A stretch of 64,000 nucleotides of DNA from Phycobacter azelaicus (GTDB lineage: Bacteria > Pseudomonadota > Alphaproteobacteria > Rhodobacterales > Rhodobacteraceae): NCBI RefSeq assembly GCF_014884385.1, contig NZ_WKFH01000003.1:1502001-1566000 (forward strand). Direction: 5' to 3'. Made by a program: the position numbers and the translations under genes. Under the pieces are notes generated by a model. It worked only from the letters and a program-made list of their open reading frames with translations. It searched no databases and had not been told where the DNA came from. This document shows positions 16,690-25,073 of the stretch, one piece after another. Within the stretch, counting starts at the first letter, position 1; each line of letters opens with the position of its first letter.

Positions 16690-18207
16690 ATGAGCAGACC
16701 CAAACCCGTTGTTCTTTGCATTCTTGACGGCTGGGGCACAGGGGAGCCGGGGGTGGCCAATGCCCCTCATATGGCGAATACACCCACTTTCGATGCGATC
16801 ATGGAAAACGGTCCCACCGCGCGGCTGATCACCCATGGGCCGGATGTGGGGCTACCCTCGGGGCAGATGGGTAATTCCGAGGTGGGCCACACCAATATCG
16901 GCGCGGGCCGGGTGGTTGCGATGGATCTGGGCCAGATAGACCTTGCCATCGAGGATGGCTCTTTCTTTCAGAACGATGCTCTGCAGGACTTCATTGCCAA
17001 ACTGAAGGAAACCGGCGGCGCTGCGCATCTGATGGGGCTGGTCTCGGACGGGGGGGTGCATGGGCACATCACCCATATCCTGGCCGCGATCAAAGCGATC
17101 CGCGACGCAGGCGTGCCGGTCTGGTTGCATGCCGTGACGGACGGGCGCGACGTGGCACCGAAATCCGCCTTTGGCTATTTCGAGGAACTGAAGGAAAAGA
17201 TGTCCGAAGGCGCGCGTGTTGCCACCGTGACGGGCCGCTATTACGCCATGGACCGCGACAACCGCTGGGAGCGCGTCAAGGAAGCCTATGATGCCATGAT
17301 CAAGGCGCAGGGGCGCAGCGTGCGCGATGCCCATCACGCGGTGGATCATGCCTACAACCAGTCCGAAACCGATGAATTCATCGGTGCCAGCGTGGTGGCG
17401 GGCTATGAGGGGGTGAAGGACGGCGACGGCTTCTTCTGCCTCAACTTCCGCGCCGACCGCGCGCGTGAGATCCTGCGCGCCATCGGCGAGCCGGGCTTTG
17501 CCGATTTCGACACCGGTGCGCGCCCCGAACTGGCGGGGCTTCTGGGGATGGTGGAATATTCCGACGGGCACAACGCCTATATGACCACCTGCTATCCCAA
17601 GGCGCCCATCGTCAACACGCTGGGGGAATGGGTCGCGAAACAGGGCCTCACCCAGTTCCGCCTGGCCGAGACCGAGAAATATCCGCACGTGACCTTCTTC
17701 CTCAACGGCGGCAAGGAGGAACCGGAGGCGGGCGAGGACCGCTACATGCCGAAATCGCCAAAAGTGGCCACTTATGATTTGCAGCCCGAGATGTCGGCGC
17801 CTGAGGTGACAGAGAAATTCGTCGAGGCGATCGAGAAGGGTTATGACCTGATCGTCACCAATTACGCCAACCCGGACATGGTCGGTCATACCGGCGACAT
17901 TCAGGCTGCGATCAAGGCCTGCGAGGCGGTGGATCAGGGCCTGACCCAGGTCGTTGCCGCGCTCGAAAAGGCGGGTGGCGCCATGCTGGTGACAGCCGAT
18001 CATGGCAACTGCGAAGTGATGATCGATCCCGAAACCGGGGGCGCCCATACTGCCCATACCACCAACCTTGTGCCGCTGGCGTTGGTCGGCGGACCCGAAG
18101 GGGCAACCTTGCGCGATGGGCGCCTTGCGGATCTGGCGCCGACCCTGCTGGACCTTATGGGCTTGCCCAAGCCGGACGAGATGACCGGCGAGAGCCTGCT
18201 CGCATGA
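16690..18207 (+). CDS. gpmI: 2,3-bisphosphoglycerate-independent phosphoglycerate mutase
   Basis: A 505-residue glycolytic enzyme interconverting 3- and 2-phosphoglycerate without a cofactor and using manganese. The metal-site motif LCILDGWG is at the N-terminus. The catalytic Ser is in GQMGNSEVGHTNIGAGR, and the late metal motifs VTADHGNCEVM and AHTAHTTNLVP complete the alkaline-phosphatase-like domain. The start at 16690 begins the conserved MSRPKPVVLC. The stop overlaps the next gene as ATGA, so gpmI and the EnvC-like gene are coupled, an arrangement common in alphaproteobacteria. Confidence 0.97.
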   Translation: MSRPKPVVLCILDGWGTGEPGVANAPHMANTPTFDAIMENGPTARLITHGPDVGLPSGQMGNSEVGHTNIGAGRVVAMDLGQIDLAIEDGSFFQNDALQDFIAKLKETGGAAHLMGLVSDGGVHGHITHILAAIKAIRDAGVPVWLHAVTDGRDVAPKSAFGYFEELKEKMSEGARVATVTGRYYAMDRDNRWERVKEAYDAMIKAQGRSVRDAHHAVDHAYNQSETDEFIGASVVAGYEGVKDGDGFFCLNFRADRAREILRAIGEPGFADFDTGARPELAGLLGMVEYSDGHNAYMTTCYPKAPIVNTLGEWVAKQGLTQFRLAETEKYPHVTFFLNGGKEEPEAGEDRYMPKSPKVATYDLQPEMSAPEVTEKFVEAIEKGYDLIVTNYANPDMVGHTGDIQAAIKACEAVDQGLTQVVAALEKAGGAMLVTADHGNCEVMIDPETGGAHTAHTTNLVPLALVGGPEGATLRDGRLADLAPTLLDLMGLPKPDEMTGESLLA

Positions 18208-19352
18208 CTTTGCGTCCCTCCAGCCTGTTCTGCGGACTTGTGCTGTGTCTTGCGCTGGCGCTACCTGCGCAGGCCGAAACCGAAGCCGCGCGCGCGGCGC
18301 GGCAAGCGGCAGCGCAGCTGGAGGCGGCAACGCTGAAACTGGAGCAGGCTGACAGCGCCCGCGATAGGGTAAAGGCGCTAAGCGAGACCATCCGAGCCTA
18401 TGAGGCGGGCCTGGCCGCCATGCGCGACGGTCTGCGCGGCGTGGCGCGACGCGAATCCCAGCTTCTGGCGCAGCTGCGTGCTCGCGAGGAGGAGGTTGCC
18501 GAGCTGGTGGGTATTATCCAGACGATCGAAACCTCCTCGCCGCCGGTTCTGATGCTGCACCCGTCCGGGCCCTTGGGCGCGGCGCGCTCTGCGATGATGC
18601 TGGCCGAGGTCACGCCGGGTCTCAATGCGCGCGCCGAAGCGCTGCGCGCAGATCTGGAAGAGGTGCAGACCCTGCGCCTGTTGCAGCAGGCGGCGGCGGA
18701 AAAGCTGCAAGAGGGGCTGAGCGGTATCCAGACCGCCCGCACTGAGCTGTCGACGGCCATCGCGGATCGCACCGACCTACCCAGACGCTTTACCGAGGAT
18801 CCAATCCGCACCGCGTCCCTGATTGCCTCGACCGAGACCCTGTCTGGTTTTGCCAGCGGCCTTTCCGAGATCGCCGATGGCGAGGTGATCCAGAGTCGCG
18901 CCGATGTGAGCGACTTGCGCGGGGATCTGCCCTTGCCGGTCGAAGGTCTGGTGCTGCGCACGTATGGCGCGCGCGATGCTGCGGGGATTGCGCGCCCCGG
19001 CATCCTAGTGGCCGCGCGCCCGCGTGCGCTGGTAACATCGCCGACGGCAGCGACGATCCGCTATCGCGGCCCTTTGCTTGATCTTGGCAACGTGATGATT
19101 CTGGAGCCGCAGCCCGACACGCTGTTCATTCTGTCCGGCCTTGCCGAGGTTTTTGGTACGGCCGGAGAGGTCATCCCCGAGGGCACACCTGTCGGTCTGA
19201 TGGGCGGTGAGGCGCCGCAAGCGGGGGCGATTTTGTCACTAAGCGGTGAAGGGGGTGGAACTGACCGCACAGAAACGCTCTATATAGAGGTGAGAATGGA
19301 CAACAGCCCGGTGGATCCTGAAACATGGTTCGACGCCGGAAAAGGTGGATAA
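18204..19352 (+). CDS. Murein hydrolase activator EnvC-like protein
   Basis: A 382-residue exported protein. It has a signal peptide (LVLCLALALPAQA, about residues 10-23), then a long Ala/Glu/Leu-rich coiled coil (about residues 25-110 and 150-190), and a C-terminal LytM/M23-like domain. The usual zinc ligands HxxxD and HxH are missing: the region reads GPLLDLGNVMILEP. The domain is thus non-catalytic, as in E. coli EnvC, which activates amidases at the septum. It overlaps gpmI by four bases, and ctpA begins within or just after its end. Role in division-associated wall cleavage is inferred from the family. Confidence 0.85.
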   Translation: MTLRPSSLFCGLVLCLALALPAQAETEAARAARQAAAQLEAATLKLEQADSARDRVKALSETIRAYEAGLAAMRDGLRGVARRESQLLAQLRAREEEVAELVGIIQTIETSSPPVLMLHPSGPLGAARSAMMLAEVTPGLNARAEALRADLEEVQTLRLLQQAAAEKLQEGLSGIQTARTELSTAIADRTDLPRRFTEDPIRTASLIASTETLSGFASGLSEIADGEVIQSRADVSDLRGDLPLPVEGLVLRTYGARDAAGIARPGILVAARPRALVTSPTAATIRYRGPLLDLGNVMILEPQPDTLFILSGLAEVFGTAGEVIPEGTPVGLMGGEAPQAGAILSLSGEGGGTDRTETLYIEVRMDNSPVDPETWFDAGKGG

Positions 19353-19359
19353 AGGTTTC

Positions 19360-20700
19360 ATGAAAAAATTCGCGATGGCCGCATTTGGCGGAACGCTGGC
19401 AGGGATCGTGGCAACCACTTACGTGGCTGGCCCCCTCTTGGCTCAGGAAGGCGCCCGCGAGGCGACGGTCTATGAGCAGCTTGATCTCTTTGGCGATATC
19501 TTCGAACGGATCCGCGCACAATATGTCGAAGAGGTGGATGAGAAAGAGCTGATCGAAGCGGCCATCGGCGGCATGTTGTCGTCGCTCGATCCGCACTCCA
19601 GCTATCTGTCACCGGATGACGCGGCCAGCATGCAGGTGCAGACCAAGGGAGAGTTTGGCGGACTTGGTATCGAAGTCACCCAGGAAGAGGGTTTTGTGAA
19701 GGTCGTCTCGCCCATCGATGGCACCCCGGCGGATGAGGCCGGGATCGAGGCTGGCGATTTCATCACCCATGTGGATGGCGAAAGTGTGCTTGGCCTGTCG
19801 CTGGACGAGGCGGTGGATATGATGCGCGGCCCGGTGGGATCCGAGATCATCATCACCGTGGTGCGTGAAGGTGAGCCGGAACCCTTTGACGTCTCAATCA
19901 TCCGCGACACCATCAAGCTCACCGCCGTGCGCGCCCGCACTGAAGGTGACACCGTGGTGATGCGGATCACCACCTTCAACCGCCAGACCACGCCAAACCT
20001 GGAAAGCGGCCTGAAAGAGCAGATCGAAGCCGCAGGTGGCATCGACAACGTGAACGGTATCGTTCTGGATCTGCGCAATAACCCTGGCGGCCTTCTGACG
20101 GAGGCGATCAAGGTCGCGGACAGCTTCCTTGACAGTGGCGAGATCGTTTCGACCCGTGGCCGCAACCCCGAAGACGGCGAGCGTTTCAACGCAACGCCCG
20201 GTGATCTGTCGGGCGGTAAGCCCATCGTGGTGCTGATCAACGGCGGTTCGGCTTCGGCCTCGGAAATCGTTGCTGGCGCCCTGCAGGATCACCGCCGCGC
20301 CATCGTTGTGGGCACCAAATCCTTTGGCAAAGGCTCGGTTCAGACCGTCATGCCACTGCGTGGTGATGGCGCAATGCGTCTGACTACGGCGCGTTATTAC
20401 ACGCCTTCGGGCCGCTCGATCCAGGCGCTGGGCGTCAGCCCGGACATCGTGGTGGAACAACCCCGCCGCAGCCCTGCAACCGAGGAGGAAGAGGCAGCCT
20501 CGGCGGCACATCGCTCTCGTTCGGAGGCGGATCTTCGCGGGCGCCTCAACAATGACAGCCTGACAGAGGACGAAGTCCGTCAGATCGAAGAAGATCGCGA
20601 AAAAGCGGAAAAAGCTGCCGAACTGCGGGAACAGGACTACCAGCTGGCCTATGCCATCGACATTCTGAAGGGGCTGACCGCGCTCGGTCCGAACGACTGA
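19360..20700 (+). CDS. ctpA: Carboxy-terminal processing protease, S41 family
   Basis: A 446-residue periplasmic serine protease. The N-terminal segment MKKFAMAAFGGTLAGIVATT is a signal or anchor. A PDZ domain follows (FGGLGIEVTQEEGFVKVVSPIDGTPA, about residues 95-180). The catalytic core holds the nucleophile in GGSASASEIVAGALQDH and the Lys in GTKSFGKGSVQT. A charged Glu/Arg-rich tail (residues about 375-425) ends the protein. An in-frame GTG at 19345 is possible, but the ATG at 19360 gives a normal signal sequence. It lies directly behind the EnvC-like gene; Ctp proteases are known to trim murein hydrolases and their regulators, which fits this operon. Confidence 0.94.
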   Translation: MKKFAMAAFGGTLAGIVATTYVAGPLLAQEGAREATVYEQLDLFGDIFERIRAQYVEEVDEKELIEAAIGGMLSSLDPHSSYLSPDDAASMQVQTKGEFGGLGIEVTQEEGFVKVVSPIDGTPADEAGIEAGDFITHVDGESVLGLSLDEAVDMMRGPVGSEIIITVVREGEPEPFDVSIIRDTIKLTAVRARTEGDTVVMRITTFNRQTTPNLESGLKEQIEAAGGIDNVNGIVLDLRNNPGGLLTEAIKVADSFLDSGEIVSTRGRNPEDGERFNATPGDLSGGKPIVVLINGGSASASEIVAGALQDHRRAIVVGTKSFGKGSVQTVMPLRGDGAMRLTTARYYTPSGRSIQALGVSPDIVVEQPRRSPATEEEEAASAAHRSRSEADLRGRLNNDSLTEDEVRQIEEDREKAEKAAELREQDYQLAYAIDILKGLTALGPND

Positions 20701-20721
20701 TCCGGGTGAGGAGAAGAAGTG

Positions 20722-20750
20722 GAAAGGCCGCCCCGTTGGGGCGGCCTTTC
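20722..20750. terminator. Strong bidirectional terminator
   Basis: GAAAGGCCGCCCC and its complement form a 13-bp stem with a 3-base loop between ctpA and the convergent glycine-zipper gene. T-runs occur at the stem end on both strands. Confidence 0.85.
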
Positions 20751-20793
20751 TGCCTGGGTTCGGCCCCAATGGCGTTTTTGTACCGTCAGGGCG

Positions 20794-21405
20794 TCACTCC
20801 AGGTCAATGAAAATCTGCGAGGCGACACCAGCCTCAAGCAAGGCCTCCTTGATTTCATCAATCGCATTGACATCGGGCGAGCTGACAATGACCACATCGT
20901 TCACCACCAGGGAATAGAGCGGCGCATCCGGCGCAAGATTTGCCAGGTACTTCTCGGCTGCCAGCCGTGATTTCGGACCCCACTTTCCGTCATAGGACAC
21001 GCCAATCGTGTACTGCGCGTCCATGGTCATCTCCTTGCTGACAGTGTTGCCGTCGTTCAGATCCTGCAAGACCTTTTGAAGCTCCGCCTCATCAGTGATG
21101 CGTTCGGGCACGAAGACATTTGTGCAGGTCTCGACCTCTCGGTATTTGGTGACGGTGTTCTTGCTGGTTTCATTGGCAACGGCGCCACCAACGATGGCCC
21201 CGACGGCAGCGCCGGCGTTTTTGTCGGTCACGACCTTTCCGATCACTCCGCCAACTATTGCTCCGCCGATTATCTTTTCAGGACTGCCGCCTTTGACGGT
21301 TTCCTGATAAGGCACCATCTGCGTTTCGCACCTGGTCTCGTATGACCCTGCAAATGCCTGGGATGCCATTAGAATGGCCGTTGCTCCTGCTGCCAAAAAT
21401 CTCAT
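20794..21405 (-). CDS. Glycine-zipper exported protein
   Basis: A 203-residue protein with a signal peptide (MRFLAAGATAILMASQAFAG). After it comes a glycine-zipper stretch (KIIGGAIVGGVIGKVV and AGAAVGAIVGGAVANE, about residues 43-80), typical of the Rick_17kDa/2TM outer-membrane-associated families. The C-terminal half contains GVSYDGKWGPKSRLAAEKYL, which is reminiscent of a peptidoglycan-binding repeat. The start ATG at 21405 has AAGGAG nine bases upstream. The function is unknown; envelope location is inferred from signal and zipper. Confidence 0.8.
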   Translation of the reverse strand: MRFLAAGATAILMASQAFAGSYETRCETQMVPYQETVKGGSPEKIIGGAIVGGVIGKVVTDKNAGAAVGAIVGGAVANETSKNTVTKYREVETCTNVFVPERITDEAELQKVLQDLNDGNTVSKEMTMDAQYTIGVSYDGKWGPKSRLAAEKYLANLAPDAPLYSLVVNDVVIVSSPDVNAIDEIKEALLEAGVASQIFIDLE

Positions 21406-21683
21406 GTCTTGTGTCTCCTTGTGCAGGCTGAAAAGCGCCCGCTGCCTCCTGCACGACGCTACGCCTGTCGGCAGGTCGCCGCCCGGTGACACGCTGGCTG
21501 TCGCCACTGGTCCCGTCGGCCAATCAATCTTGTGGCTATCAAGCCGTACGCTCAATGGTTATTCAATATCACGGCGGGATTTCGCCCGTTTCAGGGCTGC
21601 GGCATGACCCTCAGGCAAACCCGGTTGAAATAGGCGCCCGGAAACCGGCGGCATCCGGCGGCGTGCTGGGCTAGGGTGGCCTC

Positions 21684-22754
21684 ATGATGTTCGATCTGCC
21701 TGATTCCCGTACCCTGTACAAAGCGCTGCTGTCCCGTGATGTATCTTATGATGGGCGCGTCTATGTGGGTGTCACGTCAACCGGCATCTTTTGCCGCCTG
21801 ACCTGCCCGGCGCGCAAACCCAGGTTCGAAAACTGCCGGTTTTTCCAGACGCCGGGCGACTGTATCGACGCAGGATTCCGCCCCTGCAAGCGTTGTAAGC
21901 CCCTGGCCGCCGCCGCCGGAGAAGATCCCACGGTGCAAGCCCTTCTGGCCGCCCTTGAAGAACGCCCGACCCACCGGTGGCGCGAGAGAGATATAAATGC
22001 CCTTGGGTTTGATCCTTCCACAGTACGGCGCAGTTTCCGGCGCCATTTCGGCATGACCTTCCTCGAAATGGCCCGCCAGCGCCGTCTGCGCGAGGGGTTC
22101 ACGACGCTAAAGGCCGGGGAGCCGGTGATCGCAGCGCAGATCGAAGCGGGGTTCGAGTCCCCTTCTGCCTTCAGGGCCGCCTTTGCTCGCTTGACGGGTC
22201 TGGCACCGGGCAGTTTCCGTTCGGATGCCCTTTTGCTGGCCGATTGGATAGACACGCCCCTTGGCCCCATGATCGCGGTTAGCTGTGCGCATCGGCTGCA
22301 CCTTCTGGAGTTTGCGGATCGCAAGGCCCTCCCAAGGGAAATGATGCGGCTGGCAGCCTCTCAAGCTGGCGGTATCGGCTTTGGTCGTCCAGCGCCGACG
22401 GATCAGGTGGCACTGGAATTGAACGGCTATTTCGCAGGCACCTCGGATCGATTTGAAACACCGTTGGCCTTGCACGGCACGCCCTTCCAGCGGGCTGTCT
22501 GGGACCTCCTGCGCGATATCCCGGCGGGAGAAACGCGCAGCTATTCCCAGATTGCCAAGGATTTGGGGCGTCCGTCTGCTACGCGCGCGGTGGCTCGTGC
22601 CAATGGGGCCAATCAACTGGCGCTGGTCGTGCCCTGTCACCGGGTTCTGTCTGCCGACGGGAACCTCACGGGATATGGCGGCGGTCTGTGGCGCAAACAG
22701 CGCCTGATCGAGATCGAGGCCGATCTGGCGCGCGCAAGGGGAACAGCGGCCTGA
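21684..22754 (+). CDS. ada: Bifunctional DNA methylphosphotriester/O6-methylguanine repair protein and regulator Ada
   Basis: A 356-residue Ada protein. The N-terminal zinc domain has Cys 37, 41, 68 and 71 (GIFCRLTCPARKP and RPCKRCKP); Cys37 would accept the methyl group from phosphotriesters. An AraC-type helix-turn-helix follows (STVRRSFRRHFGMTFLEMARQRRLREG). The C-terminal methyltransferase domain carries the acceptor Cys318 in VVPCHRVL. All key residues are intact, so it should repair alkylated DNA and activate its own regulon. An ATG pair (21684 and 21687) makes the exact start uncertain by one codon. It is convergent with the small gene downstream. Confidence 0.95.
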   Translation: MMFDLPDSRTLYKALLSRDVSYDGRVYVGVTSTGIFCRLTCPARKPRFENCRFFQTPGDCIDAGFRPCKRCKPLAAAAGEDPTVQALLAALEERPTHRWRERDINALGFDPSTVRRSFRRHFGMTFLEMARQRRLREGFTTLKAGEPVIAAQIEAGFESPSAFRAAFARLTGLAPGSFRSDALLLADWIDTPLGPMIAVSCAHRLHLLEFADRKALPREMMRLAASQAGGIGFGRPAPTDQVALELNGYFAGTSDRFETPLALHGTPFQRAVWDLLRDIPAGETRSYSQIAKDLGRPSATRAVARANGANQLALVVPCHRVLSADGNLTGYGGGLWRKQRLIEIEADLARARGTAA

Positions 22755-22762
22755 TAACCGGA

Positions 22763-23131
22763 TCAGGCAGTCTCCACACAGTGACGCCGGAAGGCCCGTT
22801 TCAGCATGTCGAGCTCTGCCCGCAGGAGGTCTACCTCGGTCCGCAGGTCTGTGGAGTCCACATCCCCCCCAAGGAGCGTGAAATGGTACAGTGGTTTATC
22901 CTGCCCTGCGCAGGTGATGACGAAACTGTGCACGCCATCAGCTACGGCCGCCGACGGGATCGGTATGACCAGCTCCCAGACACCTGCCGTTTCGGTTTCG
23001 TTCAGGCTGACATCGCTGACGGGTTGATCAAGGTAGAGCACCGTGATGTCCGGCTGCTCGCCGCCCCCGCTCACATGGCCTTCCCAGCGGCCATTGCGGA
23101 AACGGATCTTGGTGATTGTCAGATCGCTCAT
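22763..23131 (-). CDS. Conserved protein of unknown function, coupled to DUF6478 gene
   Basis: A 122-residue protein starting MSDLTITKIRFRNGRWEG. Short beta-like segments fill most of it (ITVLYLDQPV, GVWELVIPIP), and a C-terminal helix (TDLRTEVDLLRAELDMLKRAF) looks like a coiled coil. A GTG at 23146 overlapping the preceding stop (GTGA) is an alternative start five codons earlier. It follows the DUF6478 gene on the same strand with almost no gap, so the two products may act together. I do not recognise the family. Confidence 0.7.
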   Translation of the reverse strand: MSDLTITKIRFRNGRWEGHVSGGGEQPDITVLYLDQPVSDVSLNETETAGVWELVIPIPSAAVADGVHSFVITCAGQDKPLYHFTLLGGDVDSTDLRTEVDLLRAELDMLKRAFRRHCVETA

Positions 23132-23142
23132 CTCGGAGGGCC

Positions 23143-23904
23143 TCACAGGTTGGCGCGGCGATGCCGGGCAAAGGTCAGGTCGCGCAGCACCACCTGGTTC
23201 ATCTCGGGCGCTTCAAAGATCAGATCAAGCCAGGCGCTCTTGACGCGCTTTTCGTTGATTTTCGTATAGGCCAGATCGAACTCCACGCCCATGCGGCGTT
23301 CACCGTGGGGCAGCTCTCGCACGATCTGTTCGGTGTTCGGCCCGTGGCTGATGTTGAGCCTGGCAAAGATCTCGAGCGGTCTTTCGGTCTCAACGATGGT
23401 GTCAAAGCGGATCAGGTGCTGACGGGTCAGTCCTTCCAATGCGCCTTGAGGCAGGGCGATAACCAGAGACAGGAACGAGCCGTCGAAGTTGAAAACATCC
23501 AGGCGCAAGCCATGGGGGGCAAGGTCTTCTTCGCGCGTATTGCGCAACTGGCGCAGGGTCAGCTCGGAATAGGCACAATCATGGAACACCTGCACCTCAC
23601 TGCCGACCTTGGCCTTGGATGGCACCGAGGACAGGCCGGGAACCGGCAGGGGACCGCGCCATGCCTCTGGGCGCCAGGACCAGTCGCTGCCATGAGGCGT
23701 CGGAAATGAGCTGGACCCGATATGCGGCAGAGCGAGCCGCCCTTCGGCCACATGCAGCAGCCGGTCAAGGCGCGATTTGAGCTGCCGTGCCCGGTTTTGT
23801 TGGCGGCGCAACTCGTTGAGGGGGGCGGTTTCCACCTTATTGGCGATGCGGCCCCAATGGCGCAGGGTGCGGCGATGCAGCAGCTTTTCCATAATCCTGC
23901 TCAT
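23143..23904 (-). CDS. DUF6478 family protein
   Basis: A 253-residue protein with the features of DUF6478, found mainly in Rhodobacteraceae: HRRTLRHWGRIANKVETAPL at the N-terminus, a basic helical part (RRQQNRARQLKSRLDRLLH), then VFHDCAYSELTLRQLRNTREEDLAPHGL and GPNTEQIVRELPHGE. There is no signal peptide or membrane segment. The function is unknown. It is followed immediately by a small gene on the same strand, and preceded by another unknown gene about 100 bases upstream. Confidence 0.8.
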   Translation of the reverse strand: MSRIMEKLLHRRTLRHWGRIANKVETAPLNELRRQQNRARQLKSRLDRLLHVAEGRLALPHIGSSSFPTPHGSDWSWRPEAWRGPLPVPGLSSVPSKAKVGSEVQVFHDCAYSELTLRQLRNTREEDLAPHGLRLDVFNFDGSFLSLVIALPQGALEGLTRQHLIRFDTIVETERPLEIFARLNISHGPNTEQIVRELPHGERRMGVEFDLAYTKINEKRVKSAWLDLIFEAPEMNQVVLRDLTFARHRRANL

Positions 23905-24010
23905 GACTTCTGGGGCCCTGCCTTCTGACTGTTGTTGCCTTGCCGGTTTTACCGGTCACGGTCCTTGGCGCATATGCCCGAACCGCTGCCGACAATCTAG
24001 CCGCTCCGGA

Positions 24011-24901
24011 TCAGTCAAATAAACCTGCAATTCGCTCCGTGAGAGAGAGATTTGTGCCGCCGCCGGATTTTAGGGGCGCTTTTGCCTGCTGCTCGCGGTC
24101 ACCGCGCGCAACAGGCCGCAAGGCGCCCGAGGGGATGCGGCGCGGCAGGTGAGTAGTGACAGGGGGTGAAACAGTCGTAGCCACCACTGGCTGCAGAGCA
24201 GAGGCGGCGCGGGTGCGCTGGGCCATCTGATCGAGCAGGTCTGCGCCGCGTGCATCAAGCAGCGGGCTTTGCTCCGGGGCGTAGAGCGCCAGCAGGATCA
24301 CGTAACCGTCCTGCACAAAGGCGCCGCGCCAGTGCTCGGAACTGGCCCCTCGCGCGCCGTGATCCGGCATATCCAGTTTGACCAGCGGCAGCGTCCCTCC
24401 GTTGCGTTCTTCCAGAACATGCGCTCCCGGCACGCTTGCCGCCAGCTCTGATAGCGAAGGGGAGGCTCGGCCATCGGCGGCCTTGCCGAGAGTGGCGGTT
24501 ATGACGGCGCTTTTGCCAAAGCTGGCAAAGACCCCCCTGACGCCCAGCCTGTCGCAGCGCGGCAGCAGGGCAAATCCGTCGGCCGCATCCCGCCGGAGCA
24601 TCTTTTTATCAAAACAATAACCTGCGGGCGCTGCCAGTACGATATCAGCGCCATCCATGGCCACTGCGGTCAGCCGGTCAGTGCCCGCGCTTGGTGCGGC
24701 GAAAGGAAGACCGCCGCTCGGCACCTGATCGCAAGCGGACACAACGGCGAAGACAGAGAATGCCGCAAACCCATTTGCACGGCGGCCAAGGAACCGCAGC
24801 GCGTGCGTGACACGATCTTTTATGCTCGCTCTTTTGCCCAGCTTTGCTGCTCCCCCGGCAGGCGCTTCTCTCAGTGCGTCCAACAGGGATAGATGCGGCA
24901 A
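24011..24901 (-). CDS. Unknown protein with lipoprotein-like segment
   Basis: A 296-residue protein that I do not recognise. Residues about 38-57 form RRANGFAAFSVFAVVSACDQ, a convincing lipoprotein signal with VSAC lipobox, but it is preceded by some 35 residues from the first available ATG. No ATG, GTG or TTG was found closer to the hydrophobic part, so the n-region is either very long or the start is non-standard. The mature part includes YCFDKKMLRR and RGVFASFGKSAVITATLG, and ends in a basic, proline-containing tail. It is divergent from the large ABC-like gene. Confidence 0.65.
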   Translation of the reverse strand: MPHLSLLDALREAPAGGAAKLGKRASIKDRVTHALRFLGRRANGFAAFSVFAVVSACDQVPSGGLPFAAPSAGTDRLTAVAMDGADIVLAAPAGYCFDKKMLRRDAADGFALLPRCDRLGVRGVFASFGKSAVITATLGKAADGRASPSLSELAASVPGAHVLEERNGGTLPLVKLDMPDHGARGASSEHWRGAFVQDGYVILLALYAPEQSPLLDARGADLLDQMAQRTRAASALQPVVATTVSPPVTTHLPRRIPSGALRPVARGDREQQAKAPLKSGGGTNLSLTERIAGLFD

Positions 24902-25073
24902 AGGAACAGGACAAGAGGCAAGGCTCTTTGGCCCGGCTCCACCTTGTCAAAATGCACAGTGCTGCCTAGTTTTACGAGATTGTTTTTGACCGGGCGGCCT
25001 GAGGGAAGCCAAAGCGTGATGAACGCTGCGGGGTCGTTTCAAATCGTCAGCACAGGTAAGACCGGGTGGCATC

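Noticed and set aside
15823..18330. Long minus-strand open frames opposite dnaE2 and gpmI
   Set aside because: Antisense shadows of conserved enzymes; no ribosome site or family features.
22140..22175. tRNA-like TPsiC sequence (GGTTCGAGTCCCC)
   Set aside because: It lies inside the intact ada coding sequence and no acceptor or anticodon arms can be built around it.
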